Shown here: one piece after another, positions 29,532 through 38,472 of the stretch | How the letters are laid out: every line of letters begins with the position of its first letter | Numbering within the stretch: the first letter of the stretch is position 1 | Source of the DNA: Shewanella mesophila | GTDB taxonomy: Bacteria > Pseudomonadota > Gammaproteobacteria > Enterobacterales > Shewanellaceae | Assembly: GCF_019457515.1 (NCBI RefSeq) | Contig: NZ_CP080421.1 | Coordinates: 2,976,001-3,040,000 of the forward strand | Reading direction: 5' to 3' | Length of the DNA stretch: 64,000 bases | The notes under the pieces: model-generated | The model's database searches: none | Seen by the model: the letters and a program-made list of their open reading frames with translations, nothing else | What the model was told of the DNA's origin: nothing | Translations under genes and position numbers: made by a program

Positions 29532-31070
29532 TTAATAGTGGAAAGCGATCTGCATCCATGTGCGCTGCTCTGTATCGTCGAGGCGGCTATAGACAGCGGG
29601 ATTATCTATCCCTTGGATCTCACTACTTCTATCGATACGTTCATGATGCAGACTAAGGCTAATATCTTCATTGAAGGCATAACTTAAATAGACCTGATAA
29701 CGGTCTCTAGCATCACTAAAGTCAAGATCGTTAATGTTGGGGTTCCAGCCTGGCGTGCGTTCATACTCTTTATCATCGATAGAATCCCAACGCTGAGACT
29801 TAAACTTAACACCAAGCAGCAGATCCCGATAGCTCGCCTCTAACGACAAATTGAAGGTATGGCCCCAAGCATAGCCGTACTCCCCTTCCCACAACACCGA
29901 CTTAGTGCCCCAAAAATATCGGCCTTGAGAAAGATAATCTTTGGTCGCAAAGGGTTTAACCATGGCAAAGTCACCAAAAATATCGCTACGCACTTCAATA
30001 TTAATATCTTGAGTAGACCAAGTTCCGCCTAAGGATAATCCCAATAGATTAACTACGGCATAGAAATCTTCATCTAGCTCAACCCCCAAACTGGTGTATT
30101 CCATGCCCGTAGAGGGGCCAATATAAAAACTATGGGACCAACTATCCGCTAGCAAACTATCACCTTGCAAAGAACTGGCATATCCCCCTAGTAACAGTTG
30201 AGTCGACATCTGCCACTCATCGACCCCCTCTTGTGACACTGCGGTTTCCATCTCCATCTCAACTAAAGTGGGAGTTCCACTTAATGTATCGTAGTGACCA
30301 GCACGGCTATCGATACTCGCTTTCATCCCTAAGGTGACCATAGTCGTATTTACATCGGCGAGCGCTTTATTGGAATAGCGTACTCCCGTGTATAAGGAAA
30401 ACTCATCTTGAGCTTTGCTGCGATTAAAACGTGGCGGACTGGCATAATCGAACCAGCCTCTTATGGTTTGTGATGGATTAAACACCCAGCCTAATGTCGT
30501 CGGGATCCAGCCATCCTTTGTCGCTAGCATTTCTGAAAACTGAAACAAGCTCTCACCGAGTACTGCACCGCCCCAGGTGGTCACTATCTGATCGTTGATA
30601 CTGACCACCTCTTTGTACTCGGCAAACACTTCCCACACGGTAGACGCGAAAAAGGTCCCCAGCGTCGATTCATAGTAATTAAACCCATGGTTGCGAAACG
30701 CTTGGTAATATAAAGCGCCAGCATAGGCATGACCCCAATTCATACCGATATCATTGTCGTCGTACTTCCAAGACTCATTATTGGTTAGACGATCATAGAA
30801 GAACTTGCTGGTATCCCCCTCGATCTCATAGTCATAATCATCTTCCATGCTGTCAGAGCCCGCTTTGTAAAGCAGCGCGCCAAGCCCGAGGACCGTCGTT
30901 AATTCCACCGTTGCACCAAGCCAACTCTTCTCTTTGGCAAGGTCCACAGGCAAATTGTCATTAGAAGAAAGAGGAGCGGAGTCGAAGGTTTCTGCTGCTT
31001 GGGCGGAAGCAAAGCTTCCACAAATCAGTGCCACCATTAGCGCGGCAGGGGTTAATCTAGTGTTTATCAA
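29532..31070 (-). CDS. Exported DUF3943-type outer-membrane-like protein
   Basis: Likely start is TTG at 31070, preceded by AAAGGACT; it gives a clean signal peptide (MINTRLTPAALMVALICGSF, cleavage after AQA). An in-frame ATG at 31145 would bury the signal 25 residues inside. The mature protein (~485 residues) is of the DUF3943 type: an early segment WGHAYAGALYYQAFRNHG with YYESTLGTFFASTVWEVFAEY, then many amphipathic aromatic-ended strands and a C-terminal TWMQIAFHY, like an outer-membrane beta-barrel end. The function is unknown. It is divergent from ettA. Confidence 0.78.
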   Translation of the reverse strand: MINTRLTPAALMVALICGSFASAQAAETFDSAPLSSNDNLPVDLAKEKSWLGATVELTTVLGLGALLYKAGSDSMEDDYDYEIEGDTSKFFYDRLTNNESWKYDDNDIGMNWGHAYAGALYYQAFRNHGFNYYESTLGTFFASTVWEVFAEYKEVVSINDQIVTTWGGAVLGESLFQFSEMLATKDGWIPTTLGWVFNPSQTIRGWFDYASPPRFNRSKAQDEFSLYTGVRYSNKALADVNTTMVTLGMKASIDSRAGHYDTLSGTPTLVEMEMETAVSQEGVDEWQMSTQLLLGGYASSLQGDSLLADSWSHSFYIGPSTGMEYTSLGVELDEDFYAVVNLLGLSLGGTWSTQDINIEVRSDIFGDFAMVKPFATKDYLSQGRYFWGTKSVLWEGEYGYAWGHTFNLSLEASYRDLLLGVKFKSQRWDSIDDKEYERTPGWNPNINDLDFSDARDRYQVYLSYAFNEDISLSLHHERIDRSSEIQGIDNPAVYSRLDDTEQRTWMQIAFHY

Positions 31071-31313
31071 GATGAGTCCTTTATCTATAACTGTTTTTCT
31101 TAGGTATGACTGTTTTTCAACGATATGACTGGGTGCCCCCTTCATGTTGGCCAGATGTTAACAACATTTACCTGTTCACGCCAAACTTAACAATCACATC
31201 ACCATGAGACGATTTACAACTGCATGTTAAATCAATCACCTAAAATCCGATTTAAGTTCAAACTCGATTGAAGTAGAATTGCCACAATTCTTTTGTCAAT
31301 GAGTAAATTTGTC

Positions 31314-32981
31314 ATGGCTCAGTTTGTATACAGCATGCTACGTGTGGGCAAAATTGTCCCGCCTAAAAAGCAGATCCTTAAAGATATCTCTTTAAGCTTT
31401 TTCCCAGGTGCCAAAATCGGTGTTCTCGGTCTCAATGGTTCAGGTAAATCGACACTTCTTCGCATCATGGCCGGTATTGACACCGAGATTGAAGGGGAAG
31501 CTCGCCCAATGCAGGACCTTAAGATTGGTTACCTGCCACAAGAACCCAAACTCGATGAACAGCAGACCGTTCGCGAAGCGATTGAAGAGGCGGTATCGGA
31601 AGCGAAACACGCACTGACTCGTTTAGATGAGGTCTACGCACTTTACGCCGAGCCCGATGCCGACTTTGATGCCTTAGCCAAGGAACAAGGTGAGTTAGAA
31701 GCGATCATTCAAGCCCAAGATGCTCATAATCTCGATAATATCTTAGAGCGCGCGGCCAATGCGCTACGCCTACCCGATTGGGATGAGAAGATTGAAGTCT
31801 TGTCCGGTGGTGAGCGCCGCCGTGTCGCAATCTGCCGCTTGCTGCTCGAAAAGCCTGATATGTTGCTGCTGGACGAACCCACCAACCACTTGGATGCCGA
31901 ATCGGTCGCTTGGCTTGAGCGCTTCCTACAAGATTACACAGGCACAGTGGTGGCGATCACCCACGATAGATATTTCCTCGACAATGCCGCTGGCTGGATC
32001 TTAGAACTTGACCGTGGTGAAGGTATTCCATGGGAAGGTAACTACTCTTCATGGCTAGAGCAAAAAGATGCTCGTCTTAAGCAAGAATCAGCCACCGAGA
32101 GTGCTCGCCAGAAAACCATCGCCAAAGAGCTTGAATGGGTACGCCAAGGTGCTAAAGGGCGTCAATCTAAGGGTAAGGCCCGTATGGCGCGTTTTGAAGA
32201 ACTTAATACCAACGATTACCAGAAACGTAATGAGACCAATGAGCTGTTCATTCCGCCAGGACCTCGTTTAGGTGACAAGGTTATCGAAATTAATAATCTG
32301 ACCAAATCCTACGGCGATAGAGTATTGATCGATAACCTGAGCTTCTCTGTACCCAAAGGGGCTATCGTCGGTATTATCGGTGCCAACGGCGCGGGTAAAT
32401 CGACCCTATTTAAGATGATCTCAGGTGCGGAGCAACCAGATAGTGGCAGCGTCGAACTGGGTGAATCGGTACAAATAGCCTCTGTTGAGCAGTTCCGTGA
32501 CTCGATGAACGACAAAAATACCGTATGGCAAGAGATCTCGGGTGGGCTAGATATTATGCGCATCAACAATACAGAGATCCCAAGTCGCGCCTATGTGGGT
32601 CGCTTTAACTTCCGTGGTGGCGATCAACAAAAGATCATCGGCACTTTATCAGGCGGTGAGCGTAACCGAGTCCATCTGGCTAAACTGCTACAAGCGGGCG
32701 GTAACGTATTACTGCTCGATGAACCAACCAACGATCTGGACGTCGAGACCCTGCGCGCCTTGGAAGAAGCGTTGCTTGAATTCCCAGGCTGTGCCATGGT
32801 GATCTCCCATGACCGTTGGTTCCTCGATAGAATCGCGACCCATATTTTAGATTACCGCGATGAAGGGAAAGTAAACTTCTATGAAGGTAACTACACTGAA
32901 TATTCAGCTTGGTTAAAAGAAACATTAGGCACAGATGTGATTGAACCGCATCGCCTAAAATACAAGCGAATGAATAAGTAA
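31314..32981 (+). CDS. ettA: Energy-dependent translational throttle protein EttA
   Basis: ABC-F ATPase that binds the ribosomal E site and gates the first elongation step according to ATP/ADP. The start at 31314 (MAQFVYSMLRVGKIVPPKK) matches EttA; a TTG seven codons upstream also opens the frame but is unlikely. It has 555 residues with two ABC domains: Walker A GLNGSGKST and signature LSGGERRRVA, then GANGAGKST and LSGGERNRVH. The P-site tRNA-interaction linker carries KELEWVRQGAKGRQSKGKAR. There are no membrane segments. A strong terminator follows. Confidence 0.97.
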   Translation: MAQFVYSMLRVGKIVPPKKQILKDISLSFFPGAKIGVLGLNGSGKSTLLRIMAGIDTEIEGEARPMQDLKIGYLPQEPKLDEQQTVREAIEEAVSEAKHALTRLDEVYALYAEPDADFDALAKEQGELEAIIQAQDAHNLDNILERAANALRLPDWDEKIEVLSGGERRRVAICRLLLEKPDMLLLDEPTNHLDAESVAWLERFLQDYTGTVVAITHDRYFLDNAAGWILELDRGEGIPWEGNYSSWLEQKDARLKQESATESARQKTIAKELEWVRQGAKGRQSKGKARMARFEELNTNDYQKRNETNELFIPPGPRLGDKVIEINNLTKSYGDRVLIDNLSFSVPKGAIVGIIGANGAGKSTLFKMISGAEQPDSGSVELGESVQIASVEQFRDSMNDKNTVWQEISGGLDIMRINNTEIPSRAYVGRFNFRGGDQQKIIGTLSGGERNRVHLAKLLQAGGNVLLLDEPTNDLDVETLRALEEALLEFPGCAMVISHDRWFLDRIATHILDYRDEGKVNFYEGNYTEYSAWLKETLGTDVIEPHRLKYKRMNK

Positions 32982-33011
32982 ATCAGGTTTGTGGTGATCA
33001 GTTATTGTTAT

Positions 33012-33044
33012 AAAAACGGAGACTCTAAGTCTCCGTTTTTTATA
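33012..33044 (+). terminator. Intrinsic terminator after ettA
   Basis: ACGGAGACT (33016-33024) pairs perfectly with AGTCTCCGT (33028-33036) around a 3-nt loop and is followed by TTTTTTAT. It lies about 30 bp after the ettA stop. Confidence 0.92.
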
Positions 33045-33069
33045 AGCAAACGATTAGCAAATCGTTATC

Positions 33070-33512
33070 ATACCAATCAGTATAAGAGAGTTATCTACTC
33101 AGCGTGTTTTTTGGCAACTAATTCAAGGCGAATGCACGATGGAATGCTCGCTCCCTTGTGAGGCCGTTCAACGTAGAGGTAGGAAGCCAAAAGCACGCCT
33201 AACATGAGAGCTTTCGATGCTGTGTTAACGAGTTTGCTCTTAGAACAACTATGCTCTTCACTCGTTGCTCTAGCATGTTCCCGACATGCTTAAGACATTC
33301 CCTCCATCCCTGGAGGTCAGATGTTGTGAATGCCCTTAATGCACGACTATATGGATGTAGGTTATAGGGCGAAGCACGACTAAAAGAATTTAGGAGGTAG
33401 GGTAACGCATGGAGCGGTTACCGAGGACGCTAGAGCCGAGAAGCAATTAAGGGTCTTGCCTCAGAAGCGCTAAATTCTCGCTGAGCGATCACATCTTTAT
33501 ATTGATTGGCAT
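33070..33512. mobile_element. MITE-like element, 443 bp, with ~33-bp terminal inverted repeats
   Basis: The left end (33070-33104) begins ATACCAATCAGTATAA and ends CTCAGCG. The reverse complement of the right end (33480-33512) begins ATGCCAATCAATATAA and ends CTCAGCG, so the termini form imperfect inverted repeats of about 33-35 bp. The interior has no credible reading frame but contains small hairpins such as GCATGT/ACATGC and CCTCCA/TGGAGG. It has no transposase, so a non-autonomous element is likely. The right end abuts the stop codon of the broken RND gene. Confidence 0.7.
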
Positions 33513-34108
33513 CAAACCTTAACTCGACTGTGTTGAGCCGCGACCTCCATCGCTAATTGAGCCTCAACAAATCCTGGTGATTGAGAGTGACCCGAGATCA
33601 ATCGATACATGGCAGGAATAACAAATAGCGCCACCGAGGTCGCAAAAGCCATGCCGAAAAAACCACTGTACCCATTTCAATTCGACTTTCAGACCCAGCA
33701 CCCGTTGAAAAAATCAGCAGCGCCGCCCCCAACCAAAGTCGTGAAAGCCGTCATTAAGATAGGGCGTAGATGACGCGCTGAGGCATCAATAATGGCTTGT
33801 TCGATATCACAGCCTTTGTTACTAAGCTGATTGGCAAACTCCACAATCAAGATGCCGTTTTTGGTCACCATACCAATCAGCATAATCATCCCTATCTGGC
33901 TATAGAGATTAAGACCTTGCCCTGTTAGGTATAAACCTAAGAAACCACCAAATCCCCCCATTGGTACAATGAACATCACCATAGGATTGATAAAGCTTTC
34001 AAACTGGCCCGCGAGTACCAAATAGGCGACTACTGGTACAACAGTGTAAAGCTGAGCAAACGAATACAAAAAATGACCTTTAAATTGCAACAAGAGATGA
34101 ACTGTCAC
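33512..34108 (-). pseudogene. RND efflux permease remnant (frameshifted C-terminal fragment)
   Basis: The frame 34108-33689 reads VVAYLVLAGQFESFINPMVM, then GLYLTGQGLNLYSQIGMIML and TKNGILIVEFANQL, followed by the AcrB/MexB-type segment LRPILMTAFTTL. It then shifts frame. The homologous continuation is found in other frames: IFSTGAGSESRIEMG (about 33650-33690), then FATSVALFVIPAMYRLIS with a stop at 33512-33514. So at least two frameshifts and loss of the first ~800 residues make this a pseudogene of an HAE1-type inner-membrane drug exporter. No adaptor or outer-membrane partner gene lies nearby. Confidence 0.9.
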
Positions 34109-34251
34109 ATTGGGTAAACAATCTTGTCACCCAGTGTTAGGTATTGATACGGCGCGGCAACACCTTCATCGGTAATGCTCTGGCCCATTGCTATTTAGCC
34201 CCATGATAAATTTTGCTACTCTAATCCGCATCATTCACTCCCTAAGCCATT

Positions 34252-34698
34252 ATGAATCTCACTTGGTTAGACGCCGACTCGCGTGCAGAGGCGTATCAAT
34301 TTTATCACCAATTTATGCCCTATGCGCGACTCACTAAAAAGGAGTTACTCGGAGTGTTTTTCGCCGGTAATTTGTCCGAGAAAAAGATAATCGCCGCGGT
34401 GAGATTAAGACCCATAGGTGAATATCAGTTGTTAACTGGCATGCTAGTCCATCCAGAATATCGTGGCCAAGGCCTAGCGCATCAGTTAATGTTCAATCTA
34501 CAAAGAACACTCAACACTAAACCGAGTTTCCTGTTTTCGCTGCCTGAACTCACCTCCTTTTATCAACAACATAGGTTCTTTGAAAATAGCGAAATCACGA
34601 TGGAGCAGAGCCCTAAAATTCCGGCTGAGATAACCCAGCTCTACAAGCGCTATGTGTCAAAAGGCAAGCAACTTTATCTCATGCAGTACCAACCCTAA
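34252..34698 (+). CDS. GNAT family N-acetyltransferase
   Basis: A 148-residue single-domain GNAT protein. The acetyl-CoA binding core is visible as LLTGMLVHPEYRGQGLAHQLMFNL (the R-G-x-G-L/A loop at the start of helix 3), preceded by a strand pair around KKIIAAVRLRPIG. The C-terminal PSFLFSLPELTSFYQQHRFFEN gives the usual final strands. The substrate cannot be inferred. It stands alone next to efflux-gene debris, with its start 144 bp from the RND remnant on the opposite strand. Confidence 0.88.
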   Translation: MNLTWLDADSRAEAYQFYHQFMPYARLTKKELLGVFFAGNLSEKKIIAAVRLRPIGEYQLLTGMLVHPEYRGQGLAHQLMFNLQRTLNTKPSFLFSLPELTSFYQQHRFFENSEITMEQSPKIPAEITQLYKRYVSKGKQLYLMQYQP

Positions 34699-34736
34699 CC
34701 CATGTATTATTTCAAATCCCCACATTAGCTGGCTGA

Positions 34737-34755
34737 TACCAATTCAGTATAAGCA
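34737..34755. repeat. Solo terminus resembling the 33070 MITE end
   Basis: ATACCAATTCAGTATAAG resembles the first 17 bp of the element at 33070 with one inserted base; beyond this the match fades. It sits between the GNAT and NYN genes and may be a remnant or solo end of the same repeat family. Confidence 0.45.
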
Positions 34756-34817
34756 CTTCACTGATCACTCTGGGTGCTGTATGGTTTCTACTAACTTATC
34801 TAACGCTTAGGTTTCAC

Positions 34818-35291
34818 TTGAAAAAACTCGCCATTTTTGTCGATGTGCAGAACATCTACTACACCTGTAAAGAGGCCTACGGACGTCAATTTAACTATCG
34901 TAAACTCTGGCAACACTTAGGTTATGAAGGCGAGATAGTCACAGCAAACGCATACGCCATTCATCGCGGTGATGATGGACAACTCAAGTTTCAAGATGCG
35001 CTGAAACACATAGGTTTTGATGTCAAACTCAAACCTTTTATCCAACGCAGCGATGGCAGTGCCAAAGGTGATTGGGATGTAGGGATCACCATAGATATTA
35101 TGGAGGCTGCGCCACTGGTTGATGCCGTTATTTTACTCTCTGGCGACGGTGACTTTGCCATGTTGCTTGAACACATCGCCAATAAGCACCCTGTCGAAAC
35201 ACAAGTGTATGGCGTGCCTAAGCTGACGGCAAAATCACTTATCGATGCAGCGCAGCAATTTCATGAAATAGACGCGGCCTTGCTGCTCTGA
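34818..35291 (+). CDS. NYN-domain (LabA/DUF88-type) putative ribonuclease
   Basis: A 157-residue protein of the NYN/PIN-like superfamily (DUF88, LabA group). The acidic residues expected to bind metal are in KLAIFVDVQNIYY (D9), KGDWDVGITIDIM and ILLSGDGDFAMLLEH. It starts with TTG (34818) behind an AGG Shine-Dalgarno, and MKKLAIFVDVQNI is the natural family N-terminus. Family members are predicted or shown RNases; the target is unknown. It is followed by a 14-bp tandem repeat and convergent glgA. Confidence 0.88.
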   Translation: MKKLAIFVDVQNIYYTCKEAYGRQFNYRKLWQHLGYEGEIVTANAYAIHRGDDGQLKFQDALKHIGFDVKLKPFIQRSDGSAKGDWDVGITIDIMEAAPLVDAVILLSGDGDFAMLLEHIANKHPVETQVYGVPKLTAKSLIDAAQQFHEIDAALLL

Positions 35292-35343
35292 TCCACAAAC
35301 GCTGAACAACAAGCTCTGATCTAAAGGCTCTATAGCACAAACC

Positions 35344-35398
35344 TTAAGCCACATACGTTAAGCCGCAAACTTGAAGCCGCAAACTTGAAGCCGCAGCT
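35344..35398. repeat. Four-unit ~14-bp tandem repeat
   Basis: Units TTAAGCCACATACG, TTAAGCCGCAAAC, TTGAAGCCGCAAAC and TTGAAGCCGCAGCT run head to tail between the NYN gene and the glgA stop (35408). The last three are nearly identical. Replication slippage could vary the unit number between strains. Confidence 0.85.
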
Positions 35399-35407
35399 AA
35401 CATGGTG

Positions 35408-37030
35408 TTAAAACTGATATAGCAAATCAACATATTGCTGCGCAGAACTTTGCCAACTAAATCGCTTTTGCCTCGCACTGTCACAAATTTTTTGCCACTT
35501 TGGCAAGCCCATCAACCCTTGCAACTGATTAAAACGAACTAACAGTTGCTCTGCTTGCTGGGGCAAGTCCTCGCCCGTAAACACAAAACCATCGTCACCA
35601 TCCGTCACAGTATCTTTCAGCCCACCGACGCCATGCACCAGACAAGGCTGCCCCGAGCGCATGGCTAACATCTGACTGATGCCGCATGGCTCAAATGAAC
35701 TCGGCATGATGAACAGACTGCCGTGATCATATAAGGCTTGTGACAGTGGCAGGTCAAAGCCGTTAACAAACAGTAGATTACTAAATTTGCTGGCAAGTTT
35801 AGTCAGCTGGGCTTCAATCTTGTCATCGCCGCTGCCAAGCAAGATAAACACGCCTTTGGGCACAGTACTCGCTAGCCTTATTAATAGCTTTTCTAGGGTA
35901 CTCACCCCCGAGCTATCTTGATAACACAAGATCCGCATTTTTTGATCGGTCAGGCGCCCGACAGAGGTAAGAATAACCCTAGGCTCAATACTATCGCGAG
36001 CCGATCTTCTGAGCCGATTAAGGGTCAGCAGCGCGATCTGATCCACACTACGGACATAAGGCTGATGCGCTAACCAAGCTTGAATCGCTTGCTCGGCGCT
36101 ATCGAGCAAGAGGTTAAGATAATCTCCCCCCCCTGACTCTAAGGCTTTTTTTACACTGATCTTACGACCCTTTTGGGGTTCAGGTGGATATTCACAACCA
36201 TTTAAAATACCAAATACCCCCTTCTGAGCTTGCTTGAGTGCTAAATCCTTTTCTAACCCTTCTCCGCCATAGAAGCCTTTGTCATGATTAGATGCGAGTA
36301 ACACTTCATTGGCGTAACTGGGCGAGACTAAATGCACTCTGTCGCTAAAAATAATAGCGCAGCGCATCGGGTTAAAACAGTTAGGATATTGGGGGTCTGT
36401 AATGTTGCTGAGTTGGTCGTCATCCAGTGATGCATACTGCGCTGGAAACCAAGCTTGCAGTGACGAGTGCTCTTGAGAAAGTGGCCTAGTCCCCTGAATG
36501 GCCAAATTATGAATACTCATCACCACAGGAATAGATTGCAAAGCTTGATGATAAGGCGAACAGGCGCGAAGAAATGCCATCACACCACAGTGCCAATCAT
36601 GCAAATGCAGGCAATCTGGCATAGATAAAGCGCCAGTGGCTAGGCTTTCTGCAACTGCTGCACAAAACAGGGCAAACTTATTCGCATCATCGGCAAAGGG
36701 TCTGTCACCGCTGCTTGGGCTGTAGATCTTACCACCATCCTCAAAAAGAGGATGGTCGAACAGATACAGATTAAGCTCAGGAAACTCGGGATGTGGCGCC
36801 AGATAGAGATCAACCCAATGTGGCTCGCCATAAAACGACAGCGTTACCTTTGCAATCTTAAGCGCCGCGGTTTGTCGATGCAAAAAGCCATAGCTAGGCA
36901 TAGCAACATCGACGCACACATTTAGTGGGTAGAGCGCGCCCGGCAAGTCTCTAATTACATCGGCCATGCCACCCACTTTGGCCCCAGGGAGCAAGCCATT
37001 TTCGGCGGCTAGCATCAATACTCTTTTCAT
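35408..37030 (-). CDS. glgA: Glycogen synthase (ADP-glucose dependent)
   Basis: GT5 family glycosyltransferase adding glucose from ADP-glucose to glycogen. The likely start, MKRVLMLAAENGLLPGAKVGG at 37030, gives 540 residues; upstream ATGs at 37057 and 37075 overlap the glgC end and extend the protein. The KVGG loop near the N-terminus binds the ADP-glucose phosphate. The C-terminal Rossmann domain has FEPCGISQMLAMRSGQPCLVH (acid/base region) and VGGLKDTV. At 540 residues it is longer than the E. coli enzyme (~477), with extra sequence in the middle. It is the last gene of the glg cluster. Confidence 0.95.
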   Translation of the reverse strand: MKRVLMLAAENGLLPGAKVGGMADVIRDLPGALYPLNVCVDVAMPSYGFLHRQTAALKIAKVTLSFYGEPHWVDLYLAPHPEFPELNLYLFDHPLFEDGGKIYSPSSGDRPFADDANKFALFCAAVAESLATGALSMPDCLHLHDWHCGVMAFLRACSPYHQALQSIPVVMSIHNLAIQGTRPLSQEHSSLQAWFPAQYASLDDDQLSNITDPQYPNCFNPMRCAIIFSDRVHLVSPSYANEVLLASNHDKGFYGGEGLEKDLALKQAQKGVFGILNGCEYPPEPQKGRKISVKKALESGGGDYLNLLLDSAEQAIQAWLAHQPYVRSVDQIALLTLNRLRRSARDSIEPRVILTSVGRLTDQKMRILCYQDSSGVSTLEKLLIRLASTVPKGVFILLGSGDDKIEAQLTKLASKFSNLLFVNGFDLPLSQALYDHGSLFIMPSSFEPCGISQMLAMRSGQPCLVHGVGGLKDTVTDGDDGFVFTGEDLPQQAEQLLVRFNQLQGLMGLPKWQKICDSARQKRFSWQSSAQQYVDLLYQF

Positions 37031-37049
37031 CGGTTGCCCATCTATTTTG

Positions 37050-38324
37050 TTATTCATAACCCACAGGTAAACCAAGCATGTCTCGGGTCACTAGGGTGAT
37101 ACCACCTTCAGAGACTCTAAACCCGCGCGCCCTATCGTGCTCATGATCGTGACCGATAACAGTACCTTCTGGAATAATACAGCCACGATCTAAAATGGCG
37201 TTCTTAATCTTGCAATTTCTGAGCACCACAACATCGGGCAGCACCACAGAACCTTCAACCGTGGAGTAAGAGCAAACTTGCACTTCGTTAAACAGTACGC
37301 TGCGCCTCACCGTCGACCCCGAGATTATACACCCGCTAGAGACAATTGAATCGAGCGCCATACCGCGCCTGTCATCATCATCAAATACAAACTTAGCCGG
37401 AGGAAGCTGCTCTTGATAGGTCCAGATAGGCCATTTCGCATCGTAGAGATTGAGCGCAGGCGTCGGCGACAATAGCTCCATATTGGCCTGCCAGAATGAG
37501 TCTAATGTCCCCACATCACGCCAGTAGGCTTCACCATCGGTGAAACCACTTTTAAAGGGATGGGCATAGACTTGATGATCTTCAATGATCGACGGAATAA
37601 TATCCTTGCCAAAGTCGCGATCAGAGCCTTCATTCATGGCATCTTTCTTAAGCTGCTCAAACAAGAACTCGGTATTAAACACATAGTTGCCCATCGACGC
37701 TAAACACTGCTCAGGATTATCCGGCAGATGTTTTGGCAGATCAGGTTTCTCCTCGAAACTTAATATCTTATTGTTCGCGTCGACCTCGACCACACCAAAC
37801 GCCCCTGCGGCCTCAGCAACAGGGACCTCCAAACACGACACAGTCATATCGGCGCCCGATTCGGCGTGAGCTGCCAGCAGACCCGCATAGTCCATACGAT
37901 AAACATGATCGCCCGATAAGATCATCACGTATTTGGGCAGCTCGTGGCGGATAATATCGATATTTTGAAATACCGCATCGGCGGTGCCTTGATACCAACT
38001 TTCAGAGTAGCGTTGAGATGCAGGCAGGATCTCGACCGACTCTCCAAGCTCCTTCTTAAAGTGGCCCCAACCACGCATAACATGACGAATTAACGAGTGA
38101 GATTTGTATTGCGTCACGACACCAATTCGTCTGATCCCTGAGTTAACACAGTTGGATAACGGAAAGTCGATAATGCGAAATTTGCCTCCAAAATAGAGTG
38201 AGGGTTTGGCGCGCCAATCGGTCAGCTCATGCAAACGCGAACCTCGGCCTCCAGCTAAAATCAATGCGTAGGTTTCACGAGTTAAATTACTAATATAACG
38301 AGGACTAGGATTCATGCTACTCAT
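37050..38324 (-). CDS. glgC: Glucose-1-phosphate adenylyltransferase
   Basis: Makes ADP-glucose from glucose-1-phosphate and ATP, the controlled step of bacterial glycogen synthesis. It has 424 residues. The nucleotidyltransferase signature [22 protein letters not shown] is near the N-terminus, followed by [19 protein letters not shown] and the [10 protein letters not shown] segment. The C-terminal left-handed beta-helix starts around residue 300 ([17 protein letters not shown]). It ends 19 bp before glgA on the same strand and starts 148 bp after glgP. Confidence 0.97.
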   Translation of the reverse strand: MSSMNPSPRYISNLTRETYALILAGGRGSRLHELTDWRAKPSLYFGGKFRIIDFPLSNCVNSGIRRIGVVTQYKSHSLIRHVMRGWGHFKKELGESVEILPASQRYSESWYQGTADAVFQNIDIIRHELPKYVMILSGDHVYRMDYAGLLAAHAESGADMTVSCLEVPVAEAAGAFGVVEVDANNKILSFEEKPDLPKHLPDNPEQCLASMGNYVFNTEFLFEQLKKDAMNEGSDRDFGKDIIPSIIEDHQVYAHPFKSGFTDGEAYWRDVGTLDSFWQANMELLSPTPALNLYDAKWPIWTYQEQLPPAKFVFDDDDRRGMALDSIVSSGCIISGSTVRRSVLFNEVQVCSYSTVEGSVVLPDVVVLRNCKIKNAILDRGCIIPEGTVIGHDHEHDRARGFRVSEGGITLVTRDMLGLPVGYE

Positions 38325-38472
38325 AGATACTCTCTCCTTGAGAAACTCATCGATGCACCTTGGTCAGTACAGGTTGAAGGTTGATAACGGATCATTTCCC
38401 GCTTTTTATTGATCTGTAAAACTCGCGTCACCCATCTCATGGTTAATGAACCGTTCATGGCTAATATTCCGC

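Noticed and set aside
29338..29535. 65-codon plus-strand frame between glyA and the DUF3943 gene
   Set aside because: It runs through the inverted-repeat hairpin region, has no Shine-Dalgarno and resembles no family.
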